The position numbers and the translations under genes were made by a program. A stretch of 9,891 nt of DNA. Origin: Anaerolineae bacterium (GTDB lineage: Bacteria; Chloroflexota; Anaerolineae; Anaerolineales; Villigracilaceae). Position 1 is the first letter of the stretch, and every line of letters starts with the position of its first letter. Positions 5,732-9,891 of this stretch are shown here, one piece after another. The stretch is taken from positions 1-9,891 of the forward strand of contig PLNY01000201.1 of the NCBI GenBank assembly GCA_003141915.1. Reading direction: 5' to 3'. The notes under the pieces are model-generated. The model searched no databases and was not told where the DNA came from. It saw only the letters and a list, made by a program, of their open reading frames with translations.

Positions 5732-7608
5732 ACAAAGTAGTCAACGATTTCTCGATTACGGTTGGAACCGTAAACGGCTCAGGCAGTCAAACCGCCAATA
5801 CGACGATCCTGCGCGCGCTGTTCAAGATGGGAATTCCTGTATCGGGCAAAAACCTGTTCCCGTCCAACATTCAAGGTCTGCCAACATGGTACACGATACG
5901 CGTTAACAAAGATGGGTTTGTTGCACGCCGCGATGAGACGGAGGTGATGGTAGCCATCAATCCCAATTCGTTCGCGCGCGACCTCGCAACGGTTCAACCT
6001 GGCGGGGCTTTCTTCTACGCTGACGATATTAAGCAGCCTATCACCCGCAGTGATATTTCGGCTTATCCGATGCCCGTCAAACAAATCGTGCGCAGTGATC
6101 CAAATATTCCTTCAGATTTCCGCGACTTGGTCAGCAACATGGTTTATGTGGGTATACTGACAACGATGCTTGGCATTGACATTGATAAGGTTTATGCGGC
6201 GTTGAACTTTCACTTCAAAGGCAAGCAAAAACCCATTGATATGAATTTCAATACCGTGAAAGCCGCGGCAGAATGGGCCAAGACAAATCTTGAAAAGAAA
6301 GACCCGTTCTATGTCGAACCCATGCACAAAACCGATGGGCTGATCATGGCTGATGGAAACACCGCGGCCGCCATCGGGTCCATCTTTGGAGGCGTGCAGT
6401 TCGCGGCTTGGTATCCCATTACGCCAGCATCCTCATTGGCGGAAGCACTCAATGATTATCTGCCTCAGCTCCGCAAACGTGAAGATGGCAAACATACTTA
6501 TGCAATCCTTCAGGCAGAAGATGAATTGGCAGCCATCGGCATGGCCATTGGTGCAGGCTGGAGTGGATTGCGCGCTATGACGTCCACTTCCGGCCCTGGA
6601 CTGAGCCTCATGACTGAATTTGCGGGTCTCGCTTACTACTCAGAAATTCCGATTGTAGTTTGGGATGTGCAACGGATTGGACCTTCGACAGGTCTTCCCA
6701 CACGCACATCACAAGGCGATTTGGCTTTTACAAACTTCATCGGGCACGGCGACACGCAACAGATCATCCTTTTGCCCGGCGGTGTGAACGAATGTTTTGA
6801 GTTCGGCTGGCGCGCATTCGATATTGCCGAACGAATCCAAACGCCGGTATTCGTCTTGAGCGATCTCGACATGGGTATGAATCAATGGATGAGCCAGCCG
6901 TTCAAGTATCCCGATGCGCCGATGGATCGCGGGAAAGTTTTATGGGAAAAAGATTTGGAAGAACTTAAAGGGAATTGGGCTCGCTATCTCGATAAAGACG
7001 GAGATGGGATTCCTTATCGCACGTTCCCCGGAAACAAAAGCCCAGCGAGCTCTTACTTCCTGCGCGGCACAGGCCACGATGAATATGCAAAGTATAGCGA
7101 AGAGGCGCCCATGTGGTACCGCAACATGGAGCGCTTGAAGAAAAAATATGAGGGCGCGAAAAAATATGTACCCGCGCCGATCACGCATAAAGTCAAAGGT
7201 GCGAGCGCAGGGATTGTCGGCTTTGGATCAACTGAAGCGGCAATCCTTGAGGCTCAGCATCAACTCAACACACAGCACGGCATCCAAGCCGATTTCATGC
7301 GCGTGCGCGCGGTACCATTCACCAGCGAAGTGGCTGATTTCATCAAGAAATACGATCAAGTCTTCGTTGTCGAAATGAATCGAAATGGACAGATGAATGA
7401 ATTGTTAGAAATCGAATATCCGGAATACGGCACGAAACTCAAATCGGTCGCGTTTGGGGACGGCTTGCCCGCATCTGCAAAATGGGTTCGGGAAGGAATC
7501 CTTGCCAAATACGAAAGCGCGAAGAAGCCGCAGAAAGCAAAAGCCAAAGTCGTTAAATCGAAGACCACGAAAACCTTAAAGAAAAATACTTCCGCCAAAA
7601 GGAGATAA
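5728..7608 (+). CDS. korA: 2-oxoacid:ferredoxin oxidoreductase, fused gamma-alpha subunit (KorA type)
   Basis: With KorB it catalyses 2-oxoacid + CoA + oxidised ferredoxin to acyl-CoA + CO2 + reduced ferredoxin, in either direction, in the cytoplasm. The 626 aa carry the gamma domain first (about 8-190: GTVNGSGSQTANTTILRALF, then MGIPVSGKNLFPSNIQGLPTW), then the alpha pyrimidine-binding domain (from about 203) with the YPITP motif at 229-233. GPSTGLPTRTSQGDL at 318-332 includes R326, the likely CoA/substrate arginine, and a C-terminal transketolase-like domain spans about 490-592. The gamma-alpha order matches archaeal, mycobacterial and other two-subunit enzymes. The substrate (2-oxoglutarate, pyruvate or branched) cannot be decided from these motifs. 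Residues 599-626 are an unusual lysine-rich tail (11 K and 2 R in 28). The start at 5728 has AAAGGAGA upstream and overlaps the regulator stop by 4 nt. korB begins 3 nt after the korA stop. Confidence 0.93.
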   Translation: MNKVVNDFSITVGTVNGSGSQTANTTILRALFKMGIPVSGKNLFPSNIQGLPTWYTIRVNKDGFVARRDETEVMVAINPNSFARDLATVQPGGAFFYADDIKQPITRSDISAYPMPVKQIVRSDPNIPSDFRDLVSNMVYVGILTTMLGIDIDKVYAALNFHFKGKQKPIDMNFNTVKAAAEWAKTNLEKKDPFYVEPMHKTDGLIMADGNTAAAIGSIFGGVQFAAWYPITPASSLAEALNDYLPQLRKREDGKHTYAILQAEDELAAIGMAIGAGWSGLRAMTSTSGPGLSLMTEFAGLAYYSEIPIVVWDVQRIGPSTGLPTRTSQGDLAFTNFIGHGDTQQIILLPGGVNECFEFGWRAFDIAERIQTPVFVLSDLDMGMNQWMSQPFKYPDAPMDRGKVLWEKDLEELKGNWARYLDKDGDGIPYRTFPGNKSPASSYFLRGTGHDEYAKYSEEAPMWYRNMERLKKKYEGAKKYVPAPITHKVKGASAGIVGFGSTEAAILEAQHQLNTQHGIQADFMRVRAVPFTSEVADFIKKYDQVFVVEMNRNGQMNELLEIEYPEYGTKLKSVAFGDGLPASAKWVREGILAKYESAKKPQKAKAKVVKSKTTKTLKKNTSAKRR

Positions 7609-7611
7609 TAC

Positions 7612-8667
7612 ATGACTCAAACACTTCCGATGGCTGGCGCATCCGCGCAAATCAATCTGGCTGGGCTTTCCAAGAACGATTACCGCGGCGCGCCCAGCAC
7701 ACTCTGCCAGGGCTGTGGCCATAACTCCATTGCAAGCCAGCTCATTACTGCATTCTACGAAATGAACGTTGTACCTGAGAGTATCGTCAAGTTCAGCGGC
7801 ATTGGCTGCTCCAGCAAATCCCCCACTTATTTCTTGAACCGCTCGTTTGGCTTCAATGGTTTGCATGGACGCATGCCATCTGTGGCGACCGGCGCACTGT
7901 TCGCCGATTATCATTTGAAAGGCATCGGCGTTTCTGGTGACGGCGATACCGCCAGCATCGGCATGGGACAATTCAAGCATGTGATGCGCCGCAACGTGAA
8001 CATGGTTTACATTGTGGAAAACAACGGCGTATATGGATTGACCAAAGGACAGTTCTCAGCCACCGCTGAAAAGGGCCTTGAATTAAAAAAGCAGGGCGCC
8101 AATCAATACATGCCGGTGGACATCTGCATGGAAGCGTTGGCCTCGAATGCTACGTTTGTGGCGCGCTCATTCGCGGGCAACGCGAAACAAGTCAAGGAAT
8201 TGCTCAAAGCCGCATTGGCTCACGATGGCATCGCTGTGCTCGACATCATCAGCCCATGCGTCACTTTCAACAATCAAGATAATGCCTATCATTCGTATGC
8301 ATGGGGCAAGGATCACGAAGAGCCGCTTCACGACATCACCTATATTGCACCTCGCAATGAGATCGTGCTGGAACGCGAGATGGAAGAAGGCGAAATCCGC
8401 GAAGTGAACATGCACGACGGCTCTGTTGTGATCTTGAAAAACCTTGAAAAGGGCTACGATCCAACCAACCGCTTCGAGGCTTTGCGCGAGCTGGAAGAAG
8501 CCCAGCGCAACAACTGGCTCATTACCGGACTTTTATATGTGGATACCAGCAAACCATCGCTGACAGAAACCTACAACTTGACTGATACTCCGCTCAACCG
8601 CCTCACCGAAGCGGACCTCCGACCAGCTCCCGATATGATAGACAAGGTCAACGCCTTGATGTTCTAG
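7612..8667 (+). CDS. korB: 2-oxoacid:ferredoxin oxidoreductase, beta subunit (KorB type)
   Basis: This is the thiamine-diphosphate and iron-sulfur subunit partnering KorA. In its 351 aa, the cluster cysteines of the two-subunit family are all in place: C32 and C35 in LCQGCGH, C66 in GIGCSSK and C216 in SPCVTFN, enough for one [4Fe-4S] cluster. The ThDP/Mg motif is GDGDTASIGMGQFKH (109-123), with N137-N138 and G142 in ENNGVYGLTKGQ. Electrons pass to a separate ferredoxin; no delta-type ferredoxin subunit is encoded beside it. The ATG at 7612 is served by AGGAGA lying within the last codons and stop of korA, so the two subunits are translationally linked for equal output. A hairpin follows 11 nt after the stop. 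About 20 residues precede the usual N-terminus of the family. Confidence 0.95.
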   Translation: MTQTLPMAGASAQINLAGLSKNDYRGAPSTLCQGCGHNSIASQLITAFYEMNVVPESIVKFSGIGCSSKSPTYFLNRSFGFNGLHGRMPSVATGALFADYHLKGIGVSGDGDTASIGMGQFKHVMRRNVNMVYIVENNGVYGLTKGQFSATAEKGLELKKQGANQYMPVDICMEALASNATFVARSFAGNAKQVKELLKAALAHDGIAVLDIISPCVTFNNQDNAYHSYAWGKDHEEPLHDITYIAPRNEIVLEREMEEGEIREVNMHDGSVVILKNLEKGYDPTNRFEALRELEEAQRNNWLITGLLYVDTSKPSLTETYNLTDTPLNRLTEADLRPAPDMIDKVNALMF

Positions 8668-8677
8668 CTCCCATCAT

Positions 8678-8708
8678 CATCCCCCAAAATCGAAGATTTT
8701 GGGGGATG
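8678..8708 (+). terminator. Strong hairpin after korB, possible terminator or 3'-end stabiliser
   Basis: A perfect 14-bp stem (CATCCCCCAAAATC with GATTTTGGGGGATG) closes a 3-nt GAA loop, beginning 11 nt after the korB stop codon. There is no T-run on either side, so it is not a textbook Rho-independent terminator. It may instead block 3' exonucleases or act with Rho. It is also part of the larger two-hairpin element described separately. Confidence 0.45.
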
Positions 8709-8731
8709 TGTCGCTTCAGCGACGGAGGGGG
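8678..8731. repeat. Two-hairpin intergenic element, REP-like
   Basis: The 14-bp hairpin is followed at once by a second small hairpin, GTCGC-TTCA-GCGAC (8710-8723), and then GGAGGGGG (8724-8731). The CCCCC of the first stem could pair alternatively with either the GGGGG at 8701-8705 or the one at 8727-8731. Paired hairpins of this layout are typical of repetitive extragenic palindromic elements. Only one copy is in this window, so dispersal is inferred, not seen. Confidence 0.4.
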
Positions 8732-8732
8732 T

Positions 8733-8738
8733 TATACT
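8733..8738 (+). promoter_or_regulatory. -10 element placed for a leaderless arfB transcript
   Basis: TATACT ends exactly 6 nt before the arfB ATG at 8745, so a transcript starting 7 nt past the hexamer would begin at the A of the start codon. There is no ribosome site between the hexamer and the ATG. The -35 position (8710-8715, GTCGCT) falls inside the small hairpin and does not match consensus, so promoter strength is uncertain. Confidence 0.55.
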
Positions 8739-8744
8739 TTATCC

Positions 8745-9161
8745 ATGCAGGATATTGATCATCTATTTCAAACCATTCAACGCGAGCTTCACTTTGAATA
8801 TATCCGCGCTTCCGGCCCCGGCGGACAGAACGTCAACAAAGTCGCGACCGCCGTTCAGCTTCGCTTCAATATCCATGCTTCATCTCTGCCTGAAATCATC
8901 AAAACCCCCTTGGCAAAAATCGCGGCCAAACGAATATCGAATGAAGGTGAACTGATCATCGAGGCTAAAAGATTTCGCACGCAAGAACAAAATCGTCAGG
9001 ACGCCATGAAAAGGTTCGTTGCGCTTCTTCGCAAAGCATCCGAAGAGCCGAAGCCGCGTAATAAAACCAAACCAACAAAAGCATCGAGGGAAAAAAGGCT
9101 AAAGGCAAAGAAACATCTATCCGGAATCAAAAAGATCAGACGAAACGAAATCTTTGATTGA
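8745..9161 (+). CDS. arfB: Ribosome-rescue peptidyl-tRNA hydrolase ArfB (YaeJ/ICT1 type)
   Basis: ArfB enters stalled ribosomes that lack a stop codon and hydrolyses the peptidyl-tRNA, releasing the peptide without tmRNA. The 138-aa protein aligns by eye with E. coli ArfB (140 aa) along its whole length. Residues 21-32, RASGPGGQNVNK, hold the catalytic GGQ at 26-28. ATAVQLRFNIHASSLPE follows, as in the catalytic domain, then FRTQEQNRQDA. The tail at about 100-138 is strongly basic (KPRNKTKPTKASREKRLKAK), the part that sits in the mRNA channel in known structures. The start at 8745 was chosen over an in-frame ATG at 8706 because homology begins here and the earlier codon lies in the hairpin arm. 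A TATACT 6 nt upstream suggests a leaderless mRNA. It lies 77 nt after korB, and no functional link to korAB is implied. Confidence 0.94.
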   Translation: MQDIDHLFQTIQRELHFEYIRASGPGGQNVNKVATAVQLRFNIHASSLPEIIKTPLAKIAAKRISNEGELIIEAKRFRTQEQNRQDAMKRFVALLRKASEEPKPRNKTKPTKASREKRLKAKKHLSGIKKIRRNEIFD

Positions 9162-9190
9162 CAGGAGTGGATAAAACAGTGGGTCAATAT

Positions 9191-9269
9191 CACCACAAAG
9201 GCACAAAGGACACAAAGATTCTTCGTGTCCACAAAGGGAAAAAACTTTGTGCCCTCCATGTCTTTGCCG
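9191..9269. repeat. CACAAAGG repeat with nested inverted arms
   Basis: CACAAAG(G) occurs at 9194, 9202, 9211 and 9230. GGACACAAAGA (9208-9218) faces TCTTCGTGTCC (9220-9230) as a hairpin with one mismatch. GGCACAAAG (9200-9208) is the exact reverse complement of CTTTGTGCC (9245-9253), giving a wider stem. CATGTCTTTG (9258-9267) continues the right arm imperfectly. I recognise this as a sequence type dispersed in intergenic regions of many environmental bacteria, often mis-annotated as short proteins containing LCVLCAFVV on the reverse strand. It encodes nothing itself. Confidence 0.7.
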
Positions 9270-9292
9270 TCTCACCCCGGGATTAACAAAGT

Positions 9293-9321
9293 TAGACTTA
9301 GCGGTCATAAAATGCTATAAT
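9293..9321 (+). promoter_or_regulatory. Promoter for the small membrane protein, leaderless
   Basis: TAGACT at 9293-9298 (4 of 6 match to TTGACA) and a perfect TATAAT at 9316-9321 are 17 bp apart, and TGC before the -10 gives an extended -10. The hexamer ends 6 nt before the ATG at 9328, so transcription should start at or next to the start codon. No ribosome binding site is present. Confidence 0.7.
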
Positions 9322-9327
9322 AACTTC

Positions 9328-9804
9328 ATGGCAACACCACTTCCTCAAACACAAACTCCACCTGCTCCACTGCCGCTAACTCCCGAACAGATCGCAGCGC
9401 GGAAAGCCCAGCAACAGCAGACAAAAACAATCATCGGCGCGGTTTCAGCAATCGCAGTTTTGATTCTGGCGCTGCTGATTACGGCAATCTACTTTCTCCT
9501 GCGCCCGGAAACGTCCGCAGATGAAGTCGGACGGATTCGCGATGTCTTCATCATCGTTGTCGGATTGGAAACGCTGATCATCGGCGTGGCGCTGGTAATG
9601 TTGCTGATCCAGCTTGCCAGCTTGATCAATCTTCTTCAAAACGAGATCCGCCCGATCATCCAAGCCACGAACGAAACCGTCAACACCTTGCGCGGCACCG
9701 CGGAATTTCTCAGCAAGAATGCAGTAGAACCGGTTGTCAAACTCAATAGTTATCTGGCAAGCATTCAACGTGTGTTAGAATTAATGGGACTCAAACATAA
9801 ATAA
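9328..9804 (+). CDS. Small two-helix membrane protein of unknown function
   Basis: This is a 158-aa protein. Residues 1-33 are a proline/glutamine-rich cytosolic-looking segment (MATPLPQTQTPPAPLPLTPE at the start). Two hydrophobic helices follow, at about 35-58 (IIGAVSAIAVLILALLITAI plus YFLL) and 73-100 (VFIIVVGLETLIIGVALVML onward), joined by a short charged loop. Residues 101-158 are amphipathic and probably helical (NEIRPIIQATNETVNTLRGT then AEFLSKNAVEPVV), similar in character to DUF948-type membrane proteins often found beside YtxH proteins. The family link is tentative. The ATG at 9328 was chosen because the promoter points exactly at it; an in-frame ATG at 9247 would lie inside the repeat and before the promoter. 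The next gene starts 27 nt downstream with a strong ribosome site, so the two likely form an operon and may act together at the membrane. Confidence 0.85.
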   Translation: MATPLPQTQTPPAPLPLTPEQIAARKAQQQQTKTIIGAVSAIAVLILALLITAIYFLLRPETSADEVGRIRDVFIIVVGLETLIIGVALVMLLIQLASLINLLQNEIRPIIQATNETVNTLRGTAEFLSKNAVEPVVKLNSYLASIQRVLELMGLKHK

Positions 9805-9831
9805 GCTCGCTATTTAAAAAAGGAGATTCTT

Positions 9832-9891
9832 ATGGCATCTGATAGTGATGAATTTGGCGCATTCCTCGTTGGCTTTATCGTCGGTGGGTTG
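9832..9891 (+). CDS. Probable YtxH-like protein, N-terminus only
   Basis: The first 20 codons read MASDSDEFGAFLVGFIVGGL and run off the right edge. The ATG is preceded by AAAGGAGA 7 nt upstream, the best ribosome site in this end of the window. A short acidic start followed by a glycine-rich hydrophobic helix of the GFLxGxxVGG type is how YtxH-domain proteins begin; these are small envelope or stress-associated proteins with one membrane helix and a coiled tail. The preceding membrane protein fits that pairing. With only 20 residues the family call is tentative, but a coding region is well supported. Confidence 0.65.
   Translation, partial: MASDSDEFGAFLVGFIVGGL

Noticed and set aside
7576..7980. 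134-aa minus-strand open frame
   Set aside because: It is antisense to the korB N-terminus, where the iron-sulfur and ThDP motifs confirm the plus-strand frame.
8706..8744. Upstream in-frame ATG for arfB at 8706
   Set aside because: It lies in the right arm of the hairpin, adds 13 residues with no homology, and precedes the -10 element.
9191..9240. CACAAAGG units as a CRISPR array
   Set aside because: The units are only 7-8 nt long, have no spacers of constant length, and no cas genes are nearby.
8996..9259. 87-aa minus-strand open frame containing LCVLCAFVV
   Set aside because: It is the reverse translation of the CACAAAGG repeat and the arfB 3' end, a well-known source of spurious proteins.
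9247..9327. Upstream in-frame ATG for the membrane protein at 9247
   Set aside because: The added residues are translated from the repeat, and the promoter with TATAAT lies between this ATG and the chosen start.

Overview
The window looks like bacterial chromosome, probably from Chloroflexota (Anaerolineae-like). This rests on recognition rather than a search: the FCD-regulator plus two-subunit 2-oxoacid:ferredoxin oxidoreductase operon, the Lon with a charged insert before its Walker A motif, the two-gene cassette of uncharacterised DNA-binding-like proteins, near-50% GC, and promoters placed directly at start codons. There is no phage, IS element, CRISPR array or obvious horizontally acquired island.

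Left half (1-4851), all on the minus strand. Read in the direction of transcription, the order is: a 521-aa multi-winged-helix-like unknown protein (4851-3286); a 154-aa partner overlapping it by 4 nt (3289-2825); tRNA-Arg(TCT) 9 nt further on (2815-2743); Tpx-type thiol peroxidase (2698-2174); an Hsp20-family small heat-shock protein (2149-1745); and ATP-dependent protease Lon, which overlaps the hsp20 stop codon and runs off the left edge. Spacing is tight throughout. tpx-hsp20-lon looks like a stress and protein-quality operon: peroxide removal, holding of unfolded proteins, and degradation. No terminator separates it from the tRNA and the unknown pair.

Centre (4852-8667). A 184-bp divergent promoter region separates the minus-strand genes from a plus-strand operon: a GntR/FCD regulator, korA (fused gamma-alpha subunit) and korB (beta subunit). 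A near-consensus sigma70 promoter (TTGACT-N17-TATACT) and a small palindrome next to the predicted transcription start precede the regulator, which overlaps korA by 4 nt. KorA ends in an unusual lysine-rich tail. KorAB should interconvert a 2-oxoacid plus CoA with an acyl-CoA, CO2 and reduced ferredoxin. The substrate cannot be read from sequence.

Right end (8668-9891). A strong hairpin element closes korAB. It is followed by arfB (GGQ-domain ribosome-rescue hydrolase), a repeat built of CACAAAGG units with inverted arms, a small two-helix membrane protein, and the first 20 codons of a probable YtxH-like protein. arfB and the membrane protein each have a -10 hexamer ending exactly 6 nt before the ATG, which predicts leaderless mRNAs.

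No clear new defence or biosynthetic system is visible. The items most worth a second look are the unknown two-gene cassette, the KorA tail, the leaderless promoters and the two intergenic repeat elements.
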